A DNA stretch of 40,003 nt, from assembly GCA_014379925.1 (NCBI GenBank), contig JACMKY010000379.1:1-40003 (forward strand). The letters are read 5' to 3'. A model generated the notes under the pieces. It was not told where the DNA came from. It saw only the letters and a list, made by a program, of their open reading frames with translations, and searched no databases. The translations under genes and the position numbers were made by a program. Below, one piece after another: positions 17,485 to 26,795 of this stretch; position 1 is the stretch's first letter, and every line of letters begins with the position of its first letter. This DNA comes from Cytophagales bacterium. GTDB lineage: Bacteria; Bacteroidota; Bacteroidia; Cytophagales; ES-bin-26.

Positions 17485-17697
17485 GCATAACATTTATTGA
17501 AAATAATTTTCGCGACGAAAGTCCTACACAAAAAATATTGGACACAAAACAGGCTCCGAAACACGATCCGAAAGCCTTTTTGGGGGGTTATTGTCGAATT
17601 TTGTATTATTTCAAGGCGTATTTTTCGATCTTTTTGGACGATTGTACTTTTCAGGGTGAGGATTTTGAACCGAGGTAGTCAGGTTTGGTGCAAGAAA

Positions 17698-17724
17698 AAA
17701 GCCTCCCTTGAACGGAGAGGCTTT
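17698..17724 (-). terminator. Intrinsic terminator of the acyl-CoA ligase gene
   Basis: An 8-bp stem (AAAGCCTC with GAGGCTTT) and 11-base loop lie within a few bases of the ligase stop codon. On the minus strand it runs into six T (A-run 17695-17700). It separates the ligase transcript from the marR promoter region. Confidence 0.8.
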
Positions 17725-17728
17725 GACG

Positions 17729-19534
17729 TTAGGTGTACATTTGGTCAATCTGGTCTTTGTACTTGGCGTAGATGATTTTTCGCTTCAACTTGAGGGTTGG
17801 GGTAAGCTCACCGCCTTCGACGCCCCAAAGATTGGGCAGCAGGGCAAATCTTTTCACCCGCTCGTACTGGGCGAAATGTTCATTTAACGAGTTTAATTCC
17901 TTTTGAAATTCGTCCACAACATCCGATTTGGTAACCATGTCGGCATCGGAGGTATAGGTCAATCCCTGGGTTTTTGCCCACTCCCGCAAAGCGGGGAAGG
18001 AAGGCACCAACAGTACGGAGGGAAATCGCTGTCCGTCGCCCACCACCATGGCTTGTTCAATCAAAATTGATTCCTTCAATTTGTTTTCAATGAGTTGAGG
18101 AGCAATGTATTTACCACCCGACGTTTTGAACATTTCTTTTTTACGGTCGGTAATTTTCAGGAATTGACCCTCTACCATCTCCCCGATGTCGCCGGTGTGG
18201 AACCAGCCTTCCTCATCCATCACTTCGGCGGTCAGTTGGGGTTTTTTGTAGTACCCTTTCATTACATTCGGGCCCTTTACCAGGATTTCACCGTCGTCCG
18301 CAATCTTTACTTGCACACCACTGATTACTTTTCCCACGCACCCGATTCGCATGTTTCCGGGTTCAATGCGACTGGTTGAAACAACCGGCGAGGTTTCGGT
18401 CAATCCGTATCCCTCCGCTACCGGGATGCCGGCGGCCCAAAATACCCGCGTCAGCCGGGATTGCAATGCGGCAGCCCCCGAACTGATCAGCGTGATGTTT
18501 CCGCCCAAGGCTTCGCGCCATTTGTTAAAAATTAATCTATTCGCTAATTTCAGTTGGGCGTTGTACCACGGTCCTTGGTCTTGGTTCGGGTCGTACTTCA
18601 ACCCAAGGTCCAGTGCCCAGAAAAACAACCTTTTCTTTACGCCCGTCAATTCGTATCCTTTGTTTACAATCTTGTCGTACACTTTTTCCAGCAGACGCGG
18701 CACGGTTGTAAACACGTTCGGTTTCACCTCCTTCAGGTTGTCCCCAATGGTCTCGAGACTTTCCGCGTAATACACCGAAATGCCGGACCGCAAGTACAAA
18801 TAAATGCACATTCTCTCGTAGATGTGGCACATGGGCAGAAAACTGAGCGCCCGACCCGTGTGATCAACGGGTACGTTTGGAACCGATGCTTCCACATTGC
18901 TCATTAAATTGCCGTGGGTAAGCATTACTCCCTTGGGGTTTCCCGTGGTCCCGGACGTGTAAATCAAGGTGAGCAAATCTTCGGGACTCACTCCGGCTTT
19001 GTGCGATTCCAGCAGCGCTTGCGACCCGTCTTTTTCCAGGTCCCAAACTTCCGTCCATTGTTTGGCACCGGTTACCCGGTCAAACGTATAGACTTCCTGA
19101 ATGCCGGTTAGGTTCTTGGTGGCGCTTCGTACCCGGTTGTACAAGTTTTCATCGGCAACAAAAACCAATTTCACCTCGGCATCCGAAAAAATGTACCGGT
19201 AGTCTTCTTCCGTGATGTTGGGATACATTGGCACGCTCACCGCGCCCAGTTGCTGAATGCCGAAATCGACGAAATTCCATTCAGGTCGGTTAGGCGAGAT
19301 AACCGCAATTTTGTCCCCTTTCCCGATTCCCAGCTTTATTAATCCAAGGCTAACTTTATTTGCTTGATTAAGAACGTCTTGCGAGCTGTATTTAACCCAT
19401 TGTCCGTTTACTTTGTTGGCCAGGGCATCTTCCTTGTTGAATTTCTCTACGTGCCAGAGCATCAAATCAAAAACCCGGGTGAGTTCTTGCGTCACTTTTT
19501 TCGTTGGTTTTTGCGTGACAATGGGGGTTTCCAT
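17729..19534 (-). CDS. Long-chain fatty-acid--CoA ligase (AMP-forming)
   Basis: A 601-residue adenylate-forming enzyme that activates fatty acids with ATP and CoA, the entry step to the beta-oxidation genes next door. The ATP-binding loop LIYTSGTTGNPKG is at about 189-201, the YGLTETSP motif at about 373, and GWFHTGD with the hinge DRKKEMFKTSGGKYI near 440-465. No signal peptide is seen; such enzymes work at the inner face of the membrane. The ATG at 19534 fits the family. It is upstream of marR on the same strand but has its own terminator, so it is a separate unit, perhaps joined to the TPR gene 34 bp above it. Confidence 0.93.
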   Translation of the reverse strand: METPIVTQKPTKKVTQELTRVFDLMLWHVEKFNKEDALANKVNGQWVKYSSQDVLNQANKVSLGLIKLGIGKGDKIAVISPNRPEWNFVDFGIQQLGAVSVPMYPNITEEDYRYIFSDAEVKLVFVADENLYNRVRSATKNLTGIQEVYTFDRVTGAKQWTEVWDLEKDGSQALLESHKAGVSPEDLLTLIYTSGTTGNPKGVMLTHGNLMSNVEASVPNVPVDHTGRALSFLPMCHIYERMCIYLYLRSGISVYYAESLETIGDNLKEVKPNVFTTVPRLLEKVYDKIVNKGYELTGVKKRLFFWALDLGLKYDPNQDQGPWYNAQLKLANRLIFNKWREALGGNITLISSGAAALQSRLTRVFWAAGIPVAEGYGLTETSPVVSTSRIEPGNMRIGCVGKVISGVQVKIADDGEILVKGPNVMKGYYKKPQLTAEVMDEEGWFHTGDIGEMVEGQFLKITDRKKEMFKTSGGKYIAPQLIENKLKESILIEQAMVVGDGQRFPSVLLVPSFPALREWAKTQGLTYTSDADMVTKSDVVDEFQKELNSLNEHFAQYERVKRFALLPNLWGVEGGELTPTLKLKRKIIYAKYKDQIDQMYT

Positions 19535-19568
19535 AGTGAAGTGCTTGGTTTTCGGTTCAACTGACGGG

Positions 19569-21455
19569 TCAATTTGGAAAATCTTTCCGTAAAAACCGAA
19601 ACCGTTTCCTGGCTTCGGCGGTGAAAATGCTTCCGGGGTAATTTTTGAGGTGCTCCTGGTACAGTTCCATTGCCTTTTCTTTTTGATCCAATTTCTCTTC
19701 CAGGATCTTGGCCATCAGAAAGTGGGCATCATCACTGAGAATATCGTATTTGTACTCCTTCACGATCTTCTCTAAGTTGTTGAAAGCCTTTTGGTTCTCG
19801 TTCAATTTCAAGTACACGTTTGCCTGCAGCCACAGGATTTCGTCTGCTAAGCTATGGTCTTTGTACCTGGTCTGCATTTGATTCAACCGGTTCATTACTT
19901 CTTCGTATTGATTCTGAAAGACCAGCAGCTCCACGGAGGCGTATTCTCGCATGGCCGTTTCCGTGCTATCCAATCCGGTATTGTCCTGAATGAGCAGGCT
20001 CAAGTCCATGGCATCGTTGGCAATCTCCCGCGAAGTGGCCATCTTCAATACGTCCAAGTGTTCTTGCGCCAACGCAAACTCTCCTTTGAAATACGAAAGC
20101 TTGGCATTTTTCAATTTTGCTTCGTAGCCGATGGGTTGCTCTTTTTCCGCTTTTTCGACTTGCGCGTACAGCAGGGCCGATTCCCACGGTTCGTTCTTAA
20201 GCAGGTAAATATCGCCCAAATCCATTTTGCAACGATCCACAAAGTTCCGGTCGTTCGGCGCAATCCGGATGGCTTGTTCCAGAATGGTCACCGCGGTGTC
20301 TTTTTCATTCAAGTAAAAAGCGTGAAGCAGGGCCATGTTCCGTAAACCTTCCATCGTTTTATAGTTTCTCCCCAACTCATCGAATAACTTCTGATAGTCG
20401 ACGATCAACGAACGGATCTCCGGGGGATTGACTGGATAGGTGTTCTTGACCAGTTCTTCCTTGGCTTGAACCAAGTAGCGGCGCATGACCGGGTAGTTGG
20501 GACTCTTCGTGTATTCACGCGTCAAGTACTCAAAAATCTGTTCCGCACTTTTATAATCTGTGTTCTGAATGCTGATCATACCAATTTCCATCAGCTTAGA
20601 CCCTTCTAATTTATAGCGTTTGTCGGTGGAACGGGCTTGCACGAACGCCCGGTAAAAATCCTTTTGTTGAATGTAGTGCCAGATTAACAAATCACTGTAC
20701 AAGGATTGGTTTGGGTATTTCTGCACCCTTTCAATCAGGATTTTCTTTAGCAGATCGAAATCCTCTGCCTTTACCAGTTCGTCCTGCAATGAGTTTTGAA
20801 TAAATTCCTCGCTATTTTTTACCGTCAATCCCAGATTGAGGTATTCCTCGATCATTTTTTCCTTCTGGCCAGCTATTTTATACAAGCCGGCCAGTTGATA
20901 CGCGTATTCACTCGGATTCTTGGCGTTTTTCCGGCCTGCTAGGTAGGCTTCCTCGGCCCTGGGCAATTTATCCGCTTCGATGAAATACTGTGCCAGGCTA
21001 TTCAGCTGGGTCGGGTCGCTTTTAACCGCATCAATGGTTTGTTCGTACTGTTTTCGAGCCTCCGAATCTTTCCCTTGCTTCTCCAGTAAAAGTCCGTATT
21101 CTGCCTTGTACAAAGGTTCACCCGCGTTGTTCTTGATCAGACGGCGGAGAAATTTTTCGGCTTCGCTGTATTCATTCAATTGAGCCAGCGTCACAACGTA
21201 CTTTTTGTATACCTGCTTTGCCACGTTTTCGTTTTTGGCCAGTTTTTGGTAGATCGTCCGGGCTTTTTCGTAATCACCCTTCTGAAAATACTCGTTTGCT
21301 AATTCGGAATCCTGCCCTTTGACCTGCCCGAACGTGGCAAGCACTCCCAGTGCCAAGGGAACAAGAAATGAGTGGCGTAAAAACCGGTGGTTACCTTTAA
21401 GAGCGAGCTTTGCTTTTTTCGGGATGCGTTGCGTATTGTTCTCCATTGGTTTCAT
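19569..21455 (-). CDS. Large tetratricopeptide-repeat protein, exported
   Basis: A 628-residue protein. After a basic N-terminus comes a hydrophobic segment (about 29-47, FLVPLALGVLATFGQVKGQ) that looks like a signal peptide, then TPR-type helical pairs almost to the end. Clear units include LANEYFQKGDYEKARTIYQKL and the final AKILEEKLDQKEKAMELYQEHL. TPR arrays act as scaffolds for protein complexes; this one is probably periplasmic or membrane-tethered, but no partner can be named. ATG 21455 is used, with ATG 21446 also possible. Its upstream region is the DnaA-box-rich gap. Downstream the fatty-acid ligase starts after 34 bp, so the two may share a transcript. Confidence 0.87.
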   Translation of the reverse strand: MKPMENNTQRIPKKAKLALKGNHRFLRHSFLVPLALGVLATFGQVKGQDSELANEYFQKGDYEKARTIYQKLAKNENVAKQVYKKYVVTLAQLNEYSEAEKFLRRLIKNNAGEPLYKAEYGLLLEKQGKDSEARKQYEQTIDAVKSDPTQLNSLAQYFIEADKLPRAEEAYLAGRKNAKNPSEYAYQLAGLYKIAGQKEKMIEEYLNLGLTVKNSEEFIQNSLQDELVKAEDFDLLKKILIERVQKYPNQSLYSDLLIWHYIQQKDFYRAFVQARSTDKRYKLEGSKLMEIGMISIQNTDYKSAEQIFEYLTREYTKSPNYPVMRRYLVQAKEELVKNTYPVNPPEIRSLIVDYQKLFDELGRNYKTMEGLRNMALLHAFYLNEKDTAVTILEQAIRIAPNDRNFVDRCKMDLGDIYLLKNEPWESALLYAQVEKAEKEQPIGYEAKLKNAKLSYFKGEFALAQEHLDVLKMATSREIANDAMDLSLLIQDNTGLDSTETAMREYASVELLVFQNQYEEVMNRLNQMQTRYKDHSLADEILWLQANVYLKLNENQKAFNNLEKIVKEYKYDILSDDAHFLMAKILEEKLDQKEKAMELYQEHLKNYPGSIFTAEARKRFRFLRKDFPN

Positions 21456-22196
21456 TGGTTTCAAGAAGCTGGGTACCCAAGTTACGTAATTATTCCTTTG
21501 GCTTTTTTTCCATTATACACCCTCTTGCTTTTTTTCAAAGAAAATTCATTATAACTATTAGGCGTGTGGAAAAGTGGAAAACCCGAAGGTGTGTTTTCTT
21601 CACCAAGATTTTTTGTGGATAACACGGATGGTTATCCACCAACACATCCACTGGCTACTGCTTTTTAATGAGTGGATTAGTCGTTTATCCACCCGCAACT
21701 GATAAAATGAAGAGTAGGTGCCTTTGTGGATAAGATTTTTAAATCAGCTGTGGACAATTGTGTGCGTTTGCGGTGTAAAACGGTCCCCTTGTGCACAGAC
21801 GTTTTGGGTGTACGCTATCAAGGGGAGTTTGGTTTCAGTTGTGAACATATCCATTGACCTTTTTCCCTTGTTATACACCCGTTAAGCAATTGTATCCACA
21901 GGTTTATCCACACTTTTTATTAAACAAAACTAATTTTGGATTGACCCGAAATCAGATGCTTCCAGGTAAAAAGTACGCGTATCAACCCCAGTTTGGTCAA
22001 TAATTAGGGAAGGCCTGTTGGGTAGGAGTTGCCAGCAGTATGGACAGCGCGAAAGTGCGCGCAGATGGAAGTACCAAAAGAGTAGAAATTACGGAAGTAG
22101 TGCTTTAACCAACCAAGATTAGCGATTACGGTTGCTAAAAATCCCGATAATCAACTTATTTCTGCTGCGGGCTATCGATCATTGGCTGTTTACCAG
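21456..22196. other. AT-rich intergenic region with many DnaA boxes, candidate oriC
   Basis: A 741-bp gap with no convincing gene. Perfect DnaA boxes (TTATCCACA or complement) lie at 21614-21622, 21725-21733 and 21904-21912. One-mismatch boxes lie at 21513-21521, 21632-21640, 21685-21693, 21749-21757, 21789-21797, 21871-21879 and 21892-21900. That makes ten sites in 400 bp, in both orientations. An AT-rich stretch (21913-21939) follows directly after the last perfect box and could be the unwinding element; another is at 21734-21743. The right part (21960-22196) has no clear signal. mnmG, a common origin neighbour in bacteria, and two parS-like sites lie 3-5 kb to the right. The TPR gene promoter must also lie here. 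Confidence 0.68.
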
Positions 22197-23855
22197 CTAT
22201 TGCAGTGTAACGTTGATTTCCTGTAGCTCCCAATTCTGCTTCAGCTTAATCACCTGCTGGTTGTCTTTCTTGCTATTGTCGGAGAATAACACGATTTTTT
22301 CGGGTAGCTCACCCGCCTCAATGTCCCCGCTGTCCCACTTGCCGTTTTTATTGTCATCACTGATAACGCGGATGAGGTAATCACCCGCGTTCAAAAAGTC
22401 GAATTGATAGGTCTTGGTATCTCGTTTCTGAGCCACTGATTTAAAGTCGACGGTGAGCAATTCAATGATAAATGACGCTGCCGCCGTGGTGATGCTCCCT
22501 CCAATGCTTCCATAATTCTCCAGTTCCTTAATTTTGTGATTGGTTTTTATTACTTGGCTGGTATCATTTTCAATGGAGAGAAAAGTGCCCTTTGGAATTT
22601 CCACCCTGATTTCTCTTTTCGCATTGACTTTCGCCTTGACCGTTAAAAGTGTTTTGTACGCATCCCATTGGTAATTCTCTTCGGTAAGGGGAACCAAGCT
22701 AATTGTATCCGCCAGAATTCGGATACCTTTGGGTTCGGACGAACGAATTGGCTTGCTGAATCTGATTGCAAATACCAAGTCTTTTTCTACTTCTTCCCCA
22801 TCTTTGGGTGTAGTACCGACCGACCAGCTGTTAGCGACCTTTGGTTCATTTCTTCCTTTCCTATCCGGGGCGCTTTTTTCCGGCGCAAACTTGATCTTTA
22901 CGGTGTCCTGGTAAGAATTTCCCGCCGAATCCAACGCCGTAATCTGCACCGGAATGCTGTCGTTCGCTGAAACTCCTTTAAAGAACACGATCTTCTTCTC
23001 GCCTTCCCGCATGTAGGGGATTGATTGGTAATCATTCGGCAGCGTTACTTTCGCCTCAACCAATCCTTCGTCAAATTCAAGGGTGTATTTATTTTCGCTT
23101 GCGCTCGCATTGTCAACCTTGGGAGGACGCTTGTCGATTTTTACTAAATTCAATTGCACGTTTGAAGCGCTTCCTTTTTCTAAATTTATCGGCTCCGTTG
23201 CGAAGGCTACTTTTTCAGTTGCTTGGTCGTAGGTAAGGTTGCCATTTTTGTCTTCTACCGCGTATACCCGATAACTGCCGTTTCTGATGTTTTCCAGTGA
23301 AAAATTGCCGGCACTATCGGTTCGCGTCGAATAATAAGGTTTATCCTTAAAAACCGTGGCCGTATCGTTGGTTTGGTAAAGCGACACGACTGCGTTCAGT
23401 ACGCCATTTCCGCGCAACGGATCTCTCACGTTTCCGGCAATAAGTAGTGAGTCAATTACCTTGCCCGTGCTAAAAACTATTTTGACGTCGCGAGCAATAT
23501 TTTTTTCCGCCAAGTCCACGAATGCATTGCGAAAATTGAGGGTGTACGTTGTATTGTCCTGAAAAGGCTGGTCAAAGGTTAACTTGATGCCCGTTTTAGT
23601 GAGCTTAGATTGGTAATCGCCCTTCGTACTGGGCGTAATTAACAGTTCCTGCTTCAGGTTTTCCACCCGAATCAGCTCATCGAATTCCAATTCTATTTCC
23701 TGGTTTTTGTATTGAGTGCTCTTGGATTCGGGCGTACTTCTGATTAGGACGGGAGGGGTTGCGTCTTTTTCTCCACCCGTAGGAACGGAGGGACTAGCGC
23801 AACGAAGCAAAAAAAGCGCGATCAAAAAAAGAAAGCAGACGAAAATTAATTTCAT
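22197..23855 (-). CDS. Big_5 (Ig-like) domain lipoprotein
   Basis: A 552-residue lipoprotein: signal peptide with lipobox LLRCA (Cys19), then PSVPTGGEKDATPPVLIRS, the typical opening of Bacteroidota proteins with a Big_5 Ig-like domain (PF13205) at about 35-130. A carboxypeptidase-regulatory-like beta-sandwich follows (about 135-225, AGNVRDPLRGNGVLNAVVSLY ... YRVYAVEDKNGNLTYD), and a further beta-rich C-terminal half repeats the DDNKNGKWDSGDIEAGE motif. It is likely outer-membrane anchored. The role is unknown; structural or surface binding is plausible. It starts 25 bp after the methyltransferase gene, so it is probably the last gene of the long minus-strand operon. Confidence 0.88.
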   Translation of the reverse strand: MKLIFVCFLFLIALFLLRCASPSVPTGGEKDATPPVLIRSTPESKSTQYKNQEIELEFDELIRVENLKQELLITPSTKGDYQSKLTKTGIKLTFDQPFQDNTTYTLNFRNAFVDLAEKNIARDVKIVFSTGKVIDSLLIAGNVRDPLRGNGVLNAVVSLYQTNDTATVFKDKPYYSTRTDSAGNFSLENIRNGSYRVYAVEDKNGNLTYDQATEKVAFATEPINLEKGSASNVQLNLVKIDKRPPKVDNASASENKYTLEFDEGLVEAKVTLPNDYQSIPYMREGEKKIVFFKGVSANDSIPVQITALDSAGNSYQDTVKIKFAPEKSAPDRKGRNEPKVANSWSVGTTPKDGEEVEKDLVFAIRFSKPIRSSEPKGIRILADTISLVPLTEENYQWDAYKTLLTVKAKVNAKREIRVEIPKGTFLSIENDTSQVIKTNHKIKELENYGSIGGSITTAAASFIIELLTVDFKSVAQKRDTKTYQFDFLNAGDYLIRVISDDNKNGKWDSGDIEAGELPEKIVLFSDNSKKDNQQVIKLKQNWELQEINVTLQ

Positions 23856-23880
23856 TGGTCGACTGGAAAAGAGCCGGTTT

Positions 23881-24771
23881 TCAGGCTTTCGATTTGATTA
23901 AGTAGATCAAGCTCGAATAGTTATTTCCATTTTCCTCCGCCCACTGGTTGGAAGCCCTTCCATTCCGAAAAGCCTGCCAATAATCAGTCTTTCCATCCCG
24001 GTATCGGCTGCTCAACAGACTGATGTAGTACGCGTCCAATTCCATTGGAATAATCTTCTGTATGATCAACCGATGTTTCAAAAAGAGCGCGCGGACTGTA
24101 TCGGGAGAGAAATGATAAAGATGACGGGGTACGTCGTAGGCGGCCCATTTTTCACGGTATAGCTTGGCATCGTAGGATTCACAGTTGGGTACTGCGACCA
24201 GCAATGTACCGTTTGATGTGAGCAGTTTTTTCAGTTTTTTCACACTTTCATCCAACTGGTGAATGTGCTCGAGTACGTGCCACAACGTAATTGTTTCGAA
24301 TGTTTCACCGGGGAAAGCACTCAGTAAGTTTTCCTCAACCTGAGACTTGACGCGGGTATGGGCTAAGCCACGCGCCTTTGCGTCCGGTTCGGTCCCATTT
24401 ACGTTCCATCCTGACTTTTGGCATACCTCCAAAAACGTGCCCGTACCACATCCCACGTCCAACAAGCGCTTTTTCTCGCTCCCCAGTGAGTTGATCAGTT
24501 TTAATTTCTTTTGCAGGGTAAACTTCCTGGCAAAATGATACAGTTGATTGACGATTCCTCGTGTCGTATTGCTGTGGGAAATGTACGCCTCTGATTGGTA
24601 ATACCGACCCGCATTTTCTTGCGTCGGTCTGGGATTCGTCAATTTGAAACGACACTTTTTACACTCTACGATCGCGAAACTTTCCTGAGTTACGGTGTAA
24701 TCCTGGCAAATCATCAGGTTAGTAAACTGGTCACTTCCACAAATGGGGCAATTGCCTATTCTTTCGTACAT
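23881..24771 (-). CDS. Class I SAM-dependent methyltransferase with N-terminal zinc ribbon
   Basis: A 296-residue protein. Two CxxC pairs at the start (Cys8/Cys11 and Cys37/Cys40) make a small zinc-binding ribbon. The methyltransferase core has motif I LLDVGCGTGTF (about 103-113) for S-adenosylmethionine and a WHVLEHIHQLDESVKKL segment for motif IV and after. Proteins with this layout often methylate sugars or small molecules in surface polysaccharide pathways, but no glycan gene is near, so the substrate is unknown. The start at ATG 24771 places the zinc ribbon right at the N-terminus as usual. It lies 54 bp after mnmG on the same strand. Confidence 0.88.
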   Translation of the reverse strand: MYERIGNCPICGSDQFTNLMICQDYTVTQESFAIVECKKCRFKLTNPRPTQENAGRYYQSEAYISHSNTTRGIVNQLYHFARKFTLQKKLKLINSLGSEKKRLLDVGCGTGTFLEVCQKSGWNVNGTEPDAKARGLAHTRVKSQVEENLLSAFPGETFETITLWHVLEHIHQLDESVKKLKKLLTSNGTLLVAVPNCESYDAKLYREKWAAYDVPRHLYHFSPDTVRALFLKHRLIIQKIIPMELDAYYISLLSSRYRDGKTDYWQAFRNGRASNQWAEENGNNYSSLIYLIKSKA

Positions 24772-24825
24772 TCAGTCGGGTGTGCGCGTTAAATTACGTT
24801 GCCTTTTTTTCGAATTTTTTGTTTT

Positions 24826-26694
24826 TCATCTGCCCACGTACACCATCAAAATCGACAAGTCAGAAGATGACACACCGCTGATTCTTGACGCCTGACCAAT
24901 GGTAAGGGGCTTTATTTTTTTTAATTTTTCCCGGCCTTCGTTCGACATGGCCAAGAGCGCATCGTAGTTGAGATCGGGCCCAATTCGGTAGTCTTCCAAT
25001 TCAATTAATCGCTCGGCGCTTTTCAATTCTTTGTCCAGGTAACTTTCGTACTTCACCCCAATTTCTGCCTGTTCCACTACGTCAGCTTCAAAACTGGAAA
25101 CATCCATCGCCAGGGGACAAACCGATTGTAGTCCCTGGATGGTAATTTCGGGCCTTTTCAACAAGGAGTGAAGCGCTATCTTCTCCCTTACCGGAGCCGT
25201 ACCGAGTTGCTCCAGACCTGGATTAATTACTTCCGGATTTACCTTCGTGCTTTTTAACAGTTGAATTAGCCGGGCCGTTTCTTCTTTTTTCTTCTTTACT
25301 TTTTCGAAACGATCTTCCGAGGCCAGACCCAAACGAAAACTTTTCTCGGTTAGCCGGATGTCGGCGTTGTCCTGACGGAGCAAGGTGCGGTATTCGGCTC
25401 GGGATGTGAACATGCGATAAGGTTCATCCGTACCCTTGTTAATTAAGTCGTCAATGAGTACCCCGATGTAGGCCTCCGACCGGTTTAAAACCAACTGCTC
25501 CAGGTCATTTATACTTTGATGCGCATTAATTCCGGCCATTAAGCCTTGACAGGCCGCTTCTTCGTATCCCGTGGTTCCATTGATTTGTCCGGCGAAAAAA
25601 AGATTCTTGACCCTTTTGGTTTCGAGGGTATTTTTCAACTGGGTGGGTGGGAAATAGTCGTATTCAATGGCGTACCCTGGTCGGAACATTTTTACCCGTT
25701 CAAACCCCGGAATCTTGATCAATGCGTTGTACTGCACTTCTTCGGGCAAGGAAGTTGAAAAGCCATTCACGTATACTTCCACGGTATCCCACCCCTCGGG
25801 CTCGACGAAGATCTGGTGCCGGTCTTTGTCGGCGAACCGGTTGATCTTGTCTTCTACTGATGGGCAATACCGGGGGCCCAAGCCCTTGATGCGACCCGTA
25901 AACATCGGTGACTTATTGAAACCCGTGCGCAACACCTCGTGAACTACCTGATTGGTGTAGGTAATGAAACAGCTCTTTTGCTCGGCAAGGAGTGGGGTAT
26001 CGGTATAGGAAAATTTACCCGGGTTTGCATCGCCCGGTTGCTCTTCCATGGCTTCGTAATTTAAACTGCGGCCGTCCACGCGCGGTGGAGTCCCCGTTTT
26101 CATTCTACCGGCCTCGAAACCCAACCCAATGAGCTGCTCAGTGATTCCCGATGCGGCTTTCTCCGCCACTCTCCCCCCCCCGAAGCTCTTGTCTCCAATG
26201 TGAATTAGGCCGTTAAGAAAGGTGCCATTCGTCAAAACGACGGTTTTTGCTTCAATTTGAATACCCAGTGCAGTCCGGACCCCCATCACCACGTCACCGC
26301 TAATCACCAGTTCCGTTACGGTGTCCTGCCAAAAATCCACGTTGTTTATTTTTTCCAACGCCAGCCGCCATTCCGTAGCAAATTTCAGCCGGTCACTTTG
26401 ACACCGCGGGCTCCACATCGCGGGCCCTTTCGAGCGGTTCAGCATTCTGAATTGAATCATCGATTTGTCGCTGATGATTCCCGACAGACCTCCCAGCGCA
26501 TCGATCTCCCTCACAATTTGACCTTTGGCAACGCCGCCCATCGCGGGATTGCACGACATCTGGGCAATGTTTTGCATATTCATTGTGATCAGCAAAACCT
26601 TCGAGCCTAGGTTGGCCGCACTCGCTGCCGCCTCGCACCCCGCGTGACCAGCCCCGACCACTATTGTATCGTACTTGGGAAACATATCTTTCAT
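24826..26694 (-). CDS. mnmG: tRNA U34 carboxymethylaminomethyl synthesis enzyme MnmG (GidA)
   Basis: A 622-residue FAD enzyme that works with MnmE to place the carboxymethylaminomethyl group on the wobble uridine of several tRNAs. The FAD-binding motif GAGHAGCEAA (14-23) and the conserved CNPAMGGVAKG, GTFLNGLIHIG, GTPPRVDGRS and GYEEAACQGL blocks are all intact, and the length is normal. The start is ATG 26694, with ATG 26685 three codons in. The 101 bp to ybeY upstream holds two parS-like palindromes. In many bacteria gidA is close to the replication origin, which agrees with other signals here. Confidence 0.96.
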   Translation of the reverse strand: MKDMFPKYDTIVVGAGHAGCEAAASAANLGSKVLLITMNMQNIAQMSCNPAMGGVAKGQIVREIDALGGLSGIISDKSMIQFRMLNRSKGPAMWSPRCQSDRLKFATEWRLALEKINNVDFWQDTVTELVISGDVVMGVRTALGIQIEAKTVVLTNGTFLNGLIHIGDKSFGGGRVAEKAASGITEQLIGLGFEAGRMKTGTPPRVDGRSLNYEAMEEQPGDANPGKFSYTDTPLLAEQKSCFITYTNQVVHEVLRTGFNKSPMFTGRIKGLGPRYCPSVEDKINRFADKDRHQIFVEPEGWDTVEVYVNGFSTSLPEEVQYNALIKIPGFERVKMFRPGYAIEYDYFPPTQLKNTLETKRVKNLFFAGQINGTTGYEEAACQGLMAGINAHQSINDLEQLVLNRSEAYIGVLIDDLINKGTDEPYRMFTSRAEYRTLLRQDNADIRLTEKSFRLGLASEDRFEKVKKKKEETARLIQLLKSTKVNPEVINPGLEQLGTAPVREKIALHSLLKRPEITIQGLQSVCPLAMDVSSFEADVVEQAEIGVKYESYLDKELKSAERLIELEDYRIGPDLNYDALLAMSNEGREKLKKIKPLTIGQASRISGVSSSDLSILMVYVGR

Positions 26695-26720
26695 ACTATC
26701 AATTGGTATTTTCTTGGTAA

Positions 26721-26771
26721 TGTTCCACGTGGAAACATTTCAATTTCTTCCGTTTGTTTCCACGTGGAACG
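26721..26771. promoter_or_regulatory. Two mirror-image parS-like ParB sites
   Basis: GTTCCACGTGGAAAC (26722-26736) and GTTTCCACGTGGAAC (26756-26770) are exact reverse complements of each other. Each holds the 12-bp palindrome TTCCACGTGGAA centred on CACGTG. This is close to the ParB centromere consensus TGTTTCACGTGAAACA and to the GTTCCACGTGGAAC form known from Pseudomonas. The two are 33 bp apart centre to centre. They lie between ybeY and mnmG, where they could also affect mnmG expression. Confidence 0.72.
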
Positions 26772-26795
26772 TTTTTTGAATACATTCAACAACAA

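Noticed and set aside
22040..22108. A 22-codon frame starting ATG in the DnaA-box gap
   Set aside because: Too short, with no ribosome-binding site or conserved pattern that I recognise; possibly chance.
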